This document shows, piece after piece, positions 15,959 through 24,035 of a stretch of 32,848 nucleotides of DNA (position 1 is the first letter of the stretch; each line of letters opens with the position of its first letter). The notes beneath the pieces are model-generated. The model saw nothing but the letters and a program-made list of their open reading frames with translations. It was not told the origin of the DNA and did not search any database. The stretch is from NCBI GenBank assembly GCA_036271795.1, contig DATAZY010000072.1, positions 1-32,848 of the forward strand, in the 5' to 3' direction. Source of the DNA: Galbitalea sp036271795 (GTDB taxonomy: Bacteria; Actinomycetota; Actinomycetes; Actinomycetales; Microbacteriaceae). The position numbers were made by a program, and so were the translations under genes.

Positions 15959-16480
15959 GTGGAAGGTATGGCGATATGGGTCGAACAAATCGAGGATGAG
16001 CGGGTCATCCACGGCACCGAAGACGGGGTCCTCCACGTCAGCGGACGCGTCCGACTCCTCGGCCACGCCTACGACGGCGTCCATATCCACCCCGGCGGCA
16101 CCCTCATCACCAGCGGCATCATCGGAAAATGGCTGCGCATTGACACCGGCGGGGCCTTCTACTCCAGTGGACTCGTTTCCGCCCAACCCCAACTCGCCGA
16201 TGACGCGATTCTCGAGATCCGCGGTGAACTCTCCGTCCCGCGCCTCCCGCGCGAACTGCACGGCACGATTCTCATCGCCGTCGGCGCCCGCTACAACGAC
16301 CAAGTGCTTCGACCCGACGGCACGCTAATCCCACGGGTCGGAATCGAAGGTGGCAACGCCCAGTCCTCCGCACCCCGCTACCGCATCGCCGCAGGGGGGC
16401 GCGAGCCCGTGTTGCACCCCGCCACCGCGCTCGAGCTTTCGGCATATAGCCTCGGGGACGACGTCGTACCTTCGTACTAA
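15959..16480 (+). CDS. Beta-rich hypothetical protein, possibly bactofilin-like
   Basis: A soluble protein of about 173 residues without signal peptide. The core reads MAIWVEQIEDERVIHGTEDG and continues in short beta repeats of roughly 18-20 residues, each with Gly turns (VLHVSGRVRLLGHAYDGVHI, GGTLITSGIIGKWLRIDTGG, AFYSSGLVSAQPQ), a pattern like the right-handed beta-helix of bactofilins and related polymer-forming proteins. This is resemblance only. The start is uncertain: GTG 15959 has AGGTGGGG about eight bases upstream, whereas ATG 15968 has GGAAGG one base away, which is too close. It follows the relaxase by 31 bases and is probably in the same transcript. Confidence 0.6.
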   Translation: MEGMAIWVEQIEDERVIHGTEDGVLHVSGRVRLLGHAYDGVHIHPGGTLITSGIIGKWLRIDTGGAFYSSGLVSAQPQLADDAILEIRGELSVPRLPRELHGTILIAVGARYNDQVLRPDGTLIPRVGIEGGNAQSSAPRYRIAAGGREPVLHPATALELSAYSLGDDVVPSY

Positions 16481-16586
16481 GTGACCCCGTCGCCCACTTC
16501 GCGGCGCGCACTGCAGCTTATGAGCCGGCGGCTCGGGACTTTCGTTGGCGGCTCTGCGAGAATAGGCACGAGGGAAGGAGGCGGTC

Positions 16587-17078
16587 ATGGTGTTCCAAGG
16601 CGAGGTGCTGCCGATCGGTGCGCTGCTAGAGCGCGCGCAGACCGCCCCGGCCTACGAGCCGGGCGCGGGCGTTGGCGTGCGCCACACCGCGGCCGACAAC
16701 GCTGCGCGATGCGCTGTGCTCCTGTCCGCCGGGGACACCCCCGAGGCGTGCTGGCGGTTCGGTATCCTCCAAACCCTCGATGACTACACCTCCACCCTCC
16801 GCCGCGGCGGCACGATCCTGGCCGCGCAGGTGTTCACGACCGAGCCGACCCGCACGGGTTCGGAGCAACTCGACGCAGCATTCGCAGCCCTCGCCGACCA
16901 CCTTGCCGAGCGCGACGGCTGGCCGACACCCGCGTGGGCCTCCGACCCGGCTCGACGGACGACGGGTTGGTATCCGGAGGTGCCGGCAATCTTCCGGGCC
17001 GAGGCCGTGCGGGACAGCCCCCGGGCGTTCCGGCAGCGCGGCATTCTCATCACCGGGCGGTCGCTGGACCGGGCATGA
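16587..17078 (+). CDS. Putative antitoxin-like partner of the nucleotidyltransferase
   Basis: A protein of 163 residues starting MVFQGEVLPIGALLERAQTA, with an excellent ribosome site (GGAAGGAGG, 16573-16581) five bases before the ATG. Its C-terminal half shows an actinobacterial pattern: a Pro-Ala-Trp segment (PTPAWASDPARRTTGWYPEVPAIF), then DSPRAFRQRGILITGRSLDRA just before the stop. From memory, proteins ending this way often sit immediately upstream of DUF6036-type nucleotidyltransferases, sometimes with an N-terminal helix-turn-helix, and are regarded as antitoxin or regulatory partners. No clear helix-turn-helix is visible here. Its stop overlaps the next start by four bases (ATGA), so the two are coupled. 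Confidence 0.6.
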   Translation: MVFQGEVLPIGALLERAQTAPAYEPGAGVGVRHTAADNAARCAVLLSAGDTPEACWRFGILQTLDDYTSTLRRGGTILAAQVFTTEPTRTGSEQLDAAFAALADHLAERDGWPTPAWASDPARRTTGWYPEVPAIFRAEAVRDSPRAFRQRGILITGRSLDRA

Positions 17079-17797
17079 GCGAACGTGGCGCGGAACTCGA
17101 CGCACGCACCGTCCGTAGCCTGTTCCAGGAACTCTCCGACCGCCTCGCAGCCGACGGCGTGCATGCGCAACTCTTCGTCGTGGGCGGGGCAGCGATGGCC
17201 CTCGCCTACGACCAGGGCCGCCTCACCCGCGACGTCGATGCCCTATTCGTCCCCGCACCACAAGTGCGTCAGGCCGCCGAGGCGATCGGCGCCGCTCGCG
17301 GGCTGGAACCGGACTGGCTCAACGACGCGGCCAAAGGCTTCCTACCCGGACAAGACGAACACCCATCCACCGTGTTCGAGTCCGAGTCTCTGCTGGTTCA
17401 GGTCGCCTCACCGGAATACCTGCTGGCGATGAAACTGCACGCCTCCCGCGACGAACGCGACCTCGACGACGCTGCAACGCTGTTCGACCGGCTCGGCTAC
17501 ACCACCGCCCAACAAGGCCTCGATCTCCTGACGAACACCTATCCCGCCGGACTGCTACTGCCTAGGCACCGCTACATCGTCCAAGACGTCGCCCAACGCG
17601 CCGTCGCCCGCCGCACCCCCCAACCCTTCACCTCGTCAACAGGCACTACGCCACCGCGGCCCGACCCCGCTGCGGGACGCACCAACCCGCGCCCACGGGA
17701 CCAAGCCCAGGAGCGCCGATCCAAGCTCGCACCACCCGAGTCATTCGGGCGCAACTCACGACGGCCCCGTCGACAACCGCCCACTATCGGATACTGA
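17075..17797 (+). CDS. Nucleotidyltransferase-fold protein (DUF6036/AbiEii-like), putative toxin
   Basis: A protein of 240 residues of the minimal nucleotidyltransferase superfamily. LFVVGGAAMALAYDQGRLTRDVDALFV near residue 30 gives the GG motif and the acidic pair DxD that bind metal and nucleotide; later VASPEYLLAMKLHASRDERDLDDAATLF is the typical helical follow-up of AbiEii and DUF6036 proteins. Family relatives act as toxins that transfer nucleotides to tRNA or other targets (AbiEii, MenT). The C-terminal 60 residues are disordered, Pro/Arg-rich and probably tail-like. It is coupled to the upstream gene by a four-base overlap. Its place as the last gene before the IS insertion fits a stabilisation module of the mobile element. 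Confidence 0.75.
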   Translation: MSERGAELDARTVRSLFQELSDRLAADGVHAQLFVVGGAAMALAYDQGRLTRDVDALFVPAPQVRQAAEAIGAARGLEPDWLNDAAKGFLPGQDEHPSTVFESESLLVQVASPEYLLAMKLHASRDERDLDDAATLFDRLGYTTAQQGLDLLTNTYPAGLLLPRHRYIVQDVAQRAVARRTPQPFTSSTGTTPPRPDPAAGRTNPRPRDQAQERRSKLAPPESFGRNSRRPRRQPPTIGY

Positions 17798-18269
17798 CGC
17801 CGCAGCGAGAACACGCTAAGCCGCGTACGTCTTCGAACGACGAGCTGACAACTTAATCGGAAACGGCACCGAACAGAACATCTACGACTTCGTAGGCTGC
17901 GTCCATTCGTTGACAGCAAAAGAAATAGCGGTGGTCGACTAGGCGCGCGGGCTCTTGGACGGCTCACGTGGTGAACTTGGACCTATTCCGCTGCTAGCGC
18001 CATAACCGGAGAGATTCGTGCCGCCCGGCGGATGGGTCCGATCGATGCCGCAGCAGCAAAGACCATTGCGATTCTCTCTCTGTTCCCATGCCGGCCCGGG
18101 GCGTCAGATTCGCGCCGGTGACGGGAGAACCCCCGGCAGCGCCTGAAGGCTTACCGAGGGTTCGGACTACGAAGGTTGGTTCGTAGATGTCCATCGTTAC
18201 GCTGGGCATCACCTTGCGCAAGTGTCCTGTCGCAAAATAGCGAGGGCTCTGGGCAGGTTTGGTTCTGGA
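17798..18269. other. Intergenic stretch of about 470 bases before the IS21 element
   Basis: No gene is supported. A start-less open stretch at 17820-17942 and a leftward frame of 75 codons at 17994-18221 have no ribosome site or family resemblance that I can name. The region may contain decayed coding DNA and could hide the lost right end of the element. Confidence 0.5.
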
Positions 18270-18340
18270 TGTCAGCGCTCTTCGAAAACTGGGCCAGTAA
18301 CGCTCTTTGAAAAGTAGGCCACCCAGACACGATTGGGTGG

Positions 18341-19654
18341 GTGATTAGCTTGCAGGATTGGGCGGAGATTCGGCATCTTCACGTCAGTGAGGGCATGTCG
18401 GTTCGGGCAATAGCGAAGCGGCTCGGGCTGGCGGGGGACACGGTCTCGCGGGCGCTGGCATCGGAGCGGCCGCCAGCATATGTTCGAGCGCCGGTCCCGT
18501 CGGCGTTCGATGCGTTCGAACCGCGTGTTCGGGCCTTGTTGGTCGAGTTCCCGGTGATGCCGGCGACCGTGCTCGCCGAACGCGTTGGCTGGACCGAGTC
18601 GCCGTCGTGGTTCCCGAAACGGGTCGCGCTGCTGCGCCCGGAGCTGGCGCCGAAGGATCCCGCGGACCGGTTGCGGTATTCGCCCGGCGACCAGGTGCAG
18701 TGTGATCTCTGGTTCCCGCCAGCGCCGATTCCGCTGCCCGGCGGAAAGGTCGGATCGCCACCGGTGTTGGTGATGGTGGCCTCGTTCTCCCGCACGATCT
18801 GCGCGGTCATGATCCCGACCAGGACAACCCCGGATCTGCTTGCAGGAATGTGGTCGCTGCTTTCAGGCCAACTGGGTGCGATCCCGAGACGTCTGGTTTG
18901 GGATAACGAGGCCGGCATCGGTCGCCGCAATCATCTCGCCGAGGGAGTCACTGGGTTCGTGGGGACCTTGGGAACTCGGATCGTTTAACTGAAACCCTTC
19001 GACCCCGAGTCGAAGGGGATCGTGGAGCGGGCAAACCAGTATTTGGAGACCTCGTTCCTTCCAGGGCGCTCCTTCACTTCGCCGGCAGATTTCAACCAGC
19101 AGCTGGCCGGCTGGTTGCCCCGCGCCAACAGCCGCCAGGTTCGCCACCTCCACGCGAGCCCCGCGGATCTGATCGCGCTCGATCGGGCGGCGATGAGTGG
19201 GCTGCCGCCGATCTCGCCTCGGTTCGGTTTCACGAACCGGGTTCGGTTGCCTCGCGACTACTACGTGTCTGTGATCGGCAACGACTACTCCGTCGACCCG
19301 GTCGCTATCGGCCGGATGGTCACGATCCGCGCCGACCTGGCCCGTGTCAGCGCCTGGCTCGATGGCCGGCAGGTGGCATCCCACGAACGTGTCTGGGGAT
19401 CGGGGCAGACCATCACCGATCCCGACCACGTCGGCTCCGCTGCTCGACTGCGGGTCGCGTTCCAAACCCCCAGATCCGTTGCCGTCGAGGAGGATATTGG
19501 ACGCGATCTCAGCGACTACGACGCCGCGTTCGGGTCAGCTTCCGTGACAGCGGAGAGGTCGCCTGATGGGGAACGACACCACCAGCCAGATCGAGTATTA
19601 CGCCCGCGCGATGAAAGCACCCCGCATCGGGGAGGCAGCCGCCCGGCTGGCTGA
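18341..19654 (+). pseudogene. istA: IS21 transposase IstA, interrupted by an in-frame stop
   Basis: The DDE integrase-type transposase of IS21. The N-terminal helix-turn-helix is seen in HLHVSEGMSVRAIAKRLGLA, the first Asp in YSPGDQVQCDLWFPP, the second in RRLVWDNEAGIG. A TAA at 18986-18988 then interrupts the frame exactly between GTLGTRIV and LKPFDPESKGIVERANQYL; translation resumes in the same frame, so a single base change (for example CAA to TAA) explains it. The catalytic Glu (GIVERAN) lies after the stop, so the short product of 215 residues should be inactive. The downstream part overlaps the start of istB, as is usual for IS21. The start is GTG 18341. Confidence 0.88.
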
Positions 19655-20348
19655 CCAGGCCCGCGACGCCGGGTGGTCCCATGAGGAATACCTGGCCGGA
19701 GTCCTCTCCCGCGAGGTCTCAGCCCGGGAAGCCTCCGGCGCTGAACTGCGCATCCGGGCGGCCGGGTTCCCGAGCCGCAAATCATTGGAGGAGTTCACCT
19801 TCGACCACCAACCCGGACTCAAACGAGACACCATCGCCCATGTGGGCACTGGGGTGTTCCTGACCGAAGCGAAGAACGTGGTCCTCCTCGGACCCCCGGG
19901 GACCGGGAAAACTCATCTCGCGATCGGGCTCGGGATCAAAGCCGCCCATGCCGGTCACCGGGTGCTCTTCGCCACCGCAACCGAGTGGGTCGCCCGACTG
20001 CAAACCGCCCACCGCCACGACCGGCTCGCTGCAGAACTGGACCGGTTACGGCGTTACGGGCTGATCATCGTCGACGAGGTCGGATACATCCCCTTCGAGC
20101 AAGACGCCGCGAACCTGTTCTTCCAACTCGTCTCGTCCCGATACGAACACGCCTCGCTGATCCTGACCTCGAACCTGCCCTTCACCCGCTGGGGAGACGT
20201 CTTCGGCGACCACGTCGTCGCCGCAGCGATGATCGACCGCATCGTTCACCACGCCGACGTCATCACGTTGAAAGGCGCCTCCTACCGGCTCAAGAACACC
20301 GGCATCAACACAACCAGCTTGACCAACACACAAGACACGGCAGAATAG
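19566..20348 (+). CDS. istB: IS21 helper ATPase IstB
   Basis: An AAA+ ATPase of 260 residues that helps IstA choose targets and assemble the transposition complex; it is related to DnaC. An N-terminal helical region (RIGEAAARLADQARDAGWSHEEYL) precedes the ATPase core: Walker A LLGPPGTGKTHLAIGL, Walker B LIIVDEVGYIPF, and the sensor segment ASLILTSNLPFTRWGDVFGD. The length is usual and the frame is intact. The ATG at 19566 lies inside the 3' end of the istA frame, the normal overlapping arrangement. With istA broken, this gene would support transposition only with an IstA supplied elsewhere. Confidence 0.92.
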   Translation: MGNDTTSQIEYYARAMKAPRIGEAAARLADQARDAGWSHEEYLAGVLSREVSAREASGAELRIRAAGFPSRKSLEEFTFDHQPGLKRDTIAHVGTGVFLTEAKNVVLLGPPGTGKTHLAIGLGIKAAHAGHRVLFATATEWVARLQTAHRHDRLAAELDRLRRYGLIIVDEVGYIPFEQDAANLFFQLVSSRYEHASLILTSNLPFTRWGDVFGDHVVAAAMIDRIVHHADVITLKGASYRLKNTGINTTSLTNTQDTAE

Positions 20349-20414
20349 CCAAACAGAAACAGTGACCGACATTTCAACGAGCGAAACCGGCCTAGTTTTC
20401 AACGAGCGTCGACA

Positions 20415-20776
20415 CTTTTACCGAAGTTTGACACATCACAGCTACAGCGCATCTCCAGCGCACAGCGTTTGCCCACGATCACGGCGACTCGTTTTGGCTC
20501 CCCGAGATCACCATATAAGCACCGAAATCAACCGTGACTATCTTGAAACGGCCTCATCCAATCGGAAAAGCGAACCATCCGGTTGCCCACAAAATCGAGG
20601 GAAATCCGCAGGTATCTACTCTCATCTCGGAACAACCGGAACCATGGTTCTCTGTTCCACCGTCTCCGCATCGAAAGTGCCGTCAGAGCAATCTTTCGCC
20701 ATGGCAGCTCTGCCTACTGCCCACATCGGCATGAGTGTTGGTCCCGAGGGCTCGCTCTTTGTCGTCTCACCTATAC
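20415..20776. other. Intergenic stretch of about 360 bases right of the IS21 element
   Basis: I see no gene here. Rightward frames exist but begin inside the IS or lack ribosome sites, and their translations have no motif. It has noticeably lower GC than its surroundings, in keeping with accessory DNA. Confidence 0.5.
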
Positions 20777-21304
20777 CTAGAGGAGCAAGTGGGCCGCTCT
20801 AAGGACCGCCTGTGCGACCGTGGTGATCGGCTGCTCGCCGTCGAGGATCGTTGCTCCGAGGCGCCGATAGATTCTCTCTTCGCGAGGATTCCAGTAGAGG
20901 GCAGCCTCGAGTTCCTCCGGGTTCTTGCCGAAGTCGTTCGTAGTCCGTGCTGCTAAGCGGTTCTTGAGGGCTTCGTCGTCAATGACGATGCATACGATCA
21001 GGTCGAACAGATCCCGCACTTCGGCCTCGTTCTCGGCCGAGCCACACAGAAACACGATTCGGTTCGGCGAATGGTTTCTGAGTGCTTCCACTTGCTCGCG
21101 GCTGATTTGCCAGCCGAAGTCGTCCAACCAGCCTTCCGGCAGCGGGTCGGGTTGGTCGATAACGGGCAGGCTCGTCAGCCGATCGATCCAATGACTGTAG
21201 CCGTCTTCGTCCGCGTCGAAAGCTTCATGTCCCAGGTCACGAAGCTTCGTGCACACGGTCGACTTGCCAACGCCTGAGTTTCCGGTGACCCACACCAGCG
21301 GCAC
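20777..21304 (-). CDS. P-loop nucleotide kinase-like protein (AAA_18/adenylate kinase-like)
   Basis: A cytoplasmic P-loop protein of 175 residues. The N terminus PLVWVTGNSGVGKSTVCTKL is a Walker A motif (GNSGVGKS), followed by LGHEAFDADEDGYSHWID, where the Asp pair probably contacts substrate or magnesium. Later IVFLCGSAENEAEVRDLFDL and the lid-like LKNRLAARTTNDFGKNPEELEAAL complete a small kinase fold. The substrate is unknown. I prefer GTG 21304, five bases after GGAG and with the P-loop at the extreme N terminus; ATG 21355 and starts further upstream would add an unlikely hydrophobic tail. It is divergent from the hydroxylase gene and may share its operator region. Similar stand-alone kinases are common in actinobacteria. 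Confidence 0.75.
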   Translation of the reverse strand: MPLVWVTGNSGVGKSTVCTKLRDLGHEAFDADEDGYSHWIDRLTSLPVIDQPDPLPEGWLDDFGWQISREQVEALRNHSPNRIVFLCGSAENEAEVRDLFDLIVCIVIDDEALKNRLAARTTNDFGKNPEELEAALYWNPREERIYRRLGATILDGEQPITTVAQAVLRAAHLLL

Positions 21305-21362
21305 TATCTCTCCTTCGCCCCGAACGATACCCCAGCAGTGCGTGAGGCTATTCATCAAATCA

Positions 21363-21382
21363 AGTGTAGTGATAAATACACT
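21363..21382. promoter_or_regulatory. Inverted repeat AGTGTA-N8-TACACT, candidate PadR operator
   Basis: Perfect six-base arms separated by eight bases lie 20 bases before the hydroxylase start, in the gap between two divergent genes. The AT-rich core is exceptional for this genome. A PadR regulator encoded two genes downstream is the obvious candidate to bind it; PadR sites typically have this spaced-palindrome form (for example ATGT-N8-ACAT). Confidence 0.55.
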
Positions 21383-21390
21383 AATTATGG

Positions 21391-21396
21391 TATAAC
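21391..21396 (+). promoter_or_regulatory. Likely -10 element (TATAAC) of a leaderless hydroxylase transcript
   Basis: TATAAC ends seven bases before the ATG at 21403, the spacing expected when transcription starts on the start codon itself. The only Shine-Dalgarno-like string (AAGG) is one base from the ATG, too close to work well. Leaderless mRNAs are common in actinobacteria. Confidence 0.4.
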
Positions 21397-21402
21397 TAAG
21401 GC

Positions 21403-23346
21403 ATGAGTGAAGAAATCGTTGTCCACGCTGATCGATCAGAGACAAGCATTCGGGTGATCCGGGAGGCGCTCCGCCGTCTGGGGCTCTGGTCCACCACGCG
21501 CCGGTATACCGTCCAGGCAGACCACTCGCGTGTTGTGCTCGATCTTCGCGAGGCCTGTCGCAAGTTCACCGAGGTCGTCCTAACGGCCGACCTGGTGGAG
21601 AGCACTCTCGTGCTGCTGGTCGACGAGGAGACGCGCGTGCGTGAGGCGATTCGCTGGGCCAGCAAGGGAAGGCTGAAGGACCGATGGGGGCGCGGTGAGA
21701 ATCCGTCCACGACGCTGACCATCTCCGGGGAGGCCCGCGGCAGCGAGGTACGCATCCATCGAGGCGGGATCGCGGCTCTGGATGATCTGACCTCGCGGAA
21801 GCGTCTGCGGGAGTTGAAAGCCCAGGAAGGCGCCACGGATGTGGAGCAGGTTCCCGTCCTTATCGTGGGCGGTGGCTACGCGGGCACAGCGATGGCCCTG
21901 TTCCTCGCACAGAACGGCATCCGGGCAATGATGGTCGATCGTCATGACCAGCCGAGCGTTCAGGGCCGCGCGCGGGGCGTCAATCAGCGCACGATGGAGC
22001 TTTACCGCGCCGCAGGTGTGGGTGGTGCGGTCGAAGAGCTGTCCGCACCATTCAGTGGGGACGCCGGAGTCGCTCGCTGCGCGTCGCTTTCCGACCCGTG
22101 GGAGTGGCTATTCGACCCAGAGCCCGATCCGCGCCTGGAGGCCATCAGTCCGGCACGGTTCGTCATGGCAGACCAGAACACGGTCGAACCTGTGCTGACC
22201 AGGCGGGCACGCGAACTTGGGGCGAGGATCGAACGGGGCGTTGTGGCCGAGCAGTTCGCGATTGGTGACGCCGGTGCCGAGGCAACTTTGCGCAACATCA
22301 CCGACGGGGTGACCAGGCGGGTGCGCTGCGACTACCTGGTCGCGGCAGACGGCTACGACGGCAGTCTCCGAGAGTCTCTGGGGATCCGGCGCGACGGGCC
22401 TTCACAGGCGCAGGATTGGGTGAGCATCGTCTTCGACGCTGACCTGGAGGACCTGATCAAGCGTCGTGCGCTGTTCTGGATTGTCCTCAACGAGAAGCTC
22501 GGGTTCGCGTCACTTACTACGACTGCCGACCGGAACCGGTGGAGTTTGGGGCTGACCTTCGACCCGGACACTACTCCGCTGAGTTCATTCGACACGGACC
22601 GATGCATCGACCTGATCCGCATCGCTCTCGGCGACCCCGCCCGCCAGGTAACAGTTGTCGATGTGACGCCATGGCAGCAGGCGGTAGGAATTGCCACGAC
22701 GTACCGGAAGCAGAGCGCGTTCCTCATCGGAGACGCCGCTCACGTTTGGCCACCCGCTGGCGCAATGGGAGCCAACTCGGGTGTCCAGGATGCTCACAAC
22801 CTCGGCTGGAAACTCGCAACCGTGCTGGATGGACGGGCGGCGGGGCCACTGTTGGACAGCTACGAAGCCGAACGGCGACCTGTCGCCCAAGCTCTCGCCG
22901 ACGTCACCATGCGCCGTCAAGCCGCACGGTTCAGCGGCGGCGTGGATGACGACGTCGACGATCTCATCTGCACCTTCGGCCAGCGCTATGAATCAGGTGC
23001 CATTATCGGTGCAACGGCCACAGTGCCTTTTTCGGACACGGTGGCGGAGTCCGCGGAACCCGGCGCCCGGATGCCGCACACTTGGGTCGACACCGCCCAT
23101 CACGCGAGCATCCTCGACGATACCGGCAACAAGTTCGTCCTCGCCGTCGCCGATCAGGCCGACGATTGGCGTCTCCAACTCGACCGATTTGGAGTCTCGG
23201 TGCAGGAAGTCGACCCGCTCGTACTACCCGCGAACGTGCGGGTCGCCCTCATCCGACCCGACGGATATGTTGCCTGGATCCCCGACACGGCGGGCCCGAG
23301 CCCGGAATCTGTGCTCGAGGCGATAGACCGGGTATTGGGACACTAG
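21403..23346 (+). CDS. FAD-dependent aromatic (polyketide) hydroxylase with an extra N-terminal domain
   Basis: A flavoprotein monooxygenase of 647 residues of the PheA/TfdB-like group that hydroxylates aromatic polyketides or phenolics with NAD(P)H and oxygen. From about residue 147: FAD-binding VPVLIVGGGYAGTAMALFLA (GxGxxG type), then the DG motif CDYLVAADGYDGSLRESLGI, and the GD motif SAFLIGDAAHVWPPAGAMGANSGVQD. A thioredoxin-like C-terminal domain follows (ILDDTGNKFVLAV...VALIRPDGYVAW). Usual members are 480-550 residues; here about 145 extra N-terminal residues, starting MSEEIVVHADRSETSIRVIR, match nothing I recognise. Relatives make, degrade or inactivate antibiotics such as anthracyclines and rifamycins. 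It is followed after 31 bases by a PadR gene. Confidence 0.87.
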   Translation: MSEEIVVHADRSETSIRVIREALRRLGLWSTTRRYTVQADHSRVVLDLREACRKFTEVVLTADLVESTLVLLVDEETRVREAIRWASKGRLKDRWGRGENPSTTLTISGEARGSEVRIHRGGIAALDDLTSRKRLRELKAQEGATDVEQVPVLIVGGGYAGTAMALFLAQNGIRAMMVDRHDQPSVQGRARGVNQRTMELYRAAGVGGAVEELSAPFSGDAGVARCASLSDPWEWLFDPEPDPRLEAISPARFVMADQNTVEPVLTRRARELGARIERGVVAEQFAIGDAGAEATLRNITDGVTRRVRCDYLVAADGYDGSLRESLGIRRDGPSQAQDWVSIVFDADLEDLIKRRALFWIVLNEKLGFASLTTTADRNRWSLGLTFDPDTTPLSSFDTDRCIDLIRIALGDPARQVTVVDVTPWQQAVGIATTYRKQSAFLIGDAAHVWPPAGAMGANSGVQDAHNLGWKLATVLDGRAAGPLLDSYEAERRPVAQALADVTMRRQAARFSGGVDDDVDDLICTFGQRYESGAIIGATATVPFSDTVAESAEPGARMPHTWVDTAHHASILDDTGNKFVLAVADQADDWRLQLDRFGVSVQEVDPLVLPANVRVALIRPDGYVAWIPDTAGPSPESVLEAIDRVLGH

Positions 23347-23377
23347 TCACGTTGAGGAAGGTAACAAGGCAACCGAC

Positions 23378-23995
23378 ATGACGACTCGCAACGGTAGTGG
23401 AATGAGACCGACGCCTCTCGGCCTGATCGTCCTCGGGATGCTCATCGAGCAGCCCATGCACGTCTATCGAATGCAGAAGCTGATCCAGGAACGTGGCAAG
23501 GATAAGGTCGTAAACGTGCGCCAACGCACGAGCCTGCACCAGGTGGTTGACCGACTCATCACACACGGCCTCGTCGAAGAGATCGAACAGCGCAACTCTT
23601 CTGAAAACTACCCGGAGCGTCGTGTCTACCGCATCACGACAACCGGCCGACAAGCTGCGATCGACTGGCTCGGCATCATGGTCACCGAGCTGCCGGCCGA
23701 GTTCCCGCAATTCCCCGCCGCGCTCTCGGTGCTCACCATGGTCAGCCCCGACATTGCGATCGGACTAATCTCAGCTCGCGTCGCCGCGATAGAGACCGCG
23801 CTCGAAAAACTTCACTCGGAACACACCGGCCTCGACCTCCCACGCATTTTCCTTCTCGAAGACGAATACCTCACCCTTCGCTTTGAATCTGAGGCCGCAT
23901 GGCTCGAAGAGGTACTGCGCGACATCGATCGCGGTCTTCTCGTCTGGCAGGCGCCGGACACTTCCCCGCACGAATCGCTAGACGGGCCCGCATAG
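23378..23995 (+). CDS. PadR-family transcriptional regulator
   Basis: A winged-helix regulator of 205 residues. The N-terminal PadR domain (about 12-95) reads GLIVLGMLIEQPMHVYRMQKLIQ, then RQRTSLHQVVDRLITHGLVEEIEQ and ERRVYRITTTGRQAAIDWL, the recognition helix and wing of the family. The C-terminal half is helical and probably dimerises (GLISARVAAIETALEKLHSEH). PadR proteins usually repress a nearby detoxification gene and release it on binding a phenolic or drug ligand. Its location between the hydroxylase and leuS suggests that it controls both from the operator before the hydroxylase. Spacing is 31 bases upstream and 40 bases downstream, consistent with one transcript. The ribosome site is weak. 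Confidence 0.88.
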   Translation: MTTRNGSGMRPTPLGLIVLGMLIEQPMHVYRMQKLIQERGKDKVVNVRQRTSLHQVVDRLITHGLVEEIEQRNSSENYPERRVYRITTTGRQAAIDWLGIMVTELPAEFPQFPAALSVLTMVSPDIAIGLISARVAAIETALEKLHSEHTGLDLPRIFLLEDEYLTLRFESEAAWLEEVLRDIDRGLLVWQAPDTSPHESLDGPA

Positions 23996-24035
23996 ATCGG
24001 CCCGCAACCTTCTCATAGCGCGAAAAGGACCACGG

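Larger units (their letters stand above)
18270..20414 (+). mobile_element. IS21-family insertion sequence
   Basis: The element is 2145 bases with istA and istB. The left end begins TGTCAGCGCTCTTCGAAAAC and the right end, read inward on the other strand, begins TGTCGACGCTCGTTGAAAAC; both continue TGGGCC/TAGGCC, so the terminal repeats match well. A second copy of the CGCTCnTTGAAA-type motif lies inside each end (left near 18303-18314, right near 20376-20388), the multiple-terminal-repeat layout of IS21. No target duplication is visible between the left flank (TTCTGGA) and the right flank (CTTTTAC), which suggests later rearrangement or a very old insertion. Confidence 0.85.

Noticed and set aside
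17820..17942. Start-less open stretch encoding NLIGNGTEQNIYDFVGCVHS
   Set aside because: The codons look gene-like and it could be the tail of a lost gene, but there is no start and no recognised family, so no feature is claimed.
20362..20802. Rightward frame of 146 codons right of istB
   Set aside because: It begins inside the IS21 right end, has no ribosome site, and its translation has no family resemblance.
20777..21445. Longer form of the P-loop kinase with a hydrophobic N-terminal extension
   Set aside because: The upstream starts lack ribosome sites and the extension covers the promoter region; GTG 21304 has a good ribosome site and places the P-loop at the usual position.
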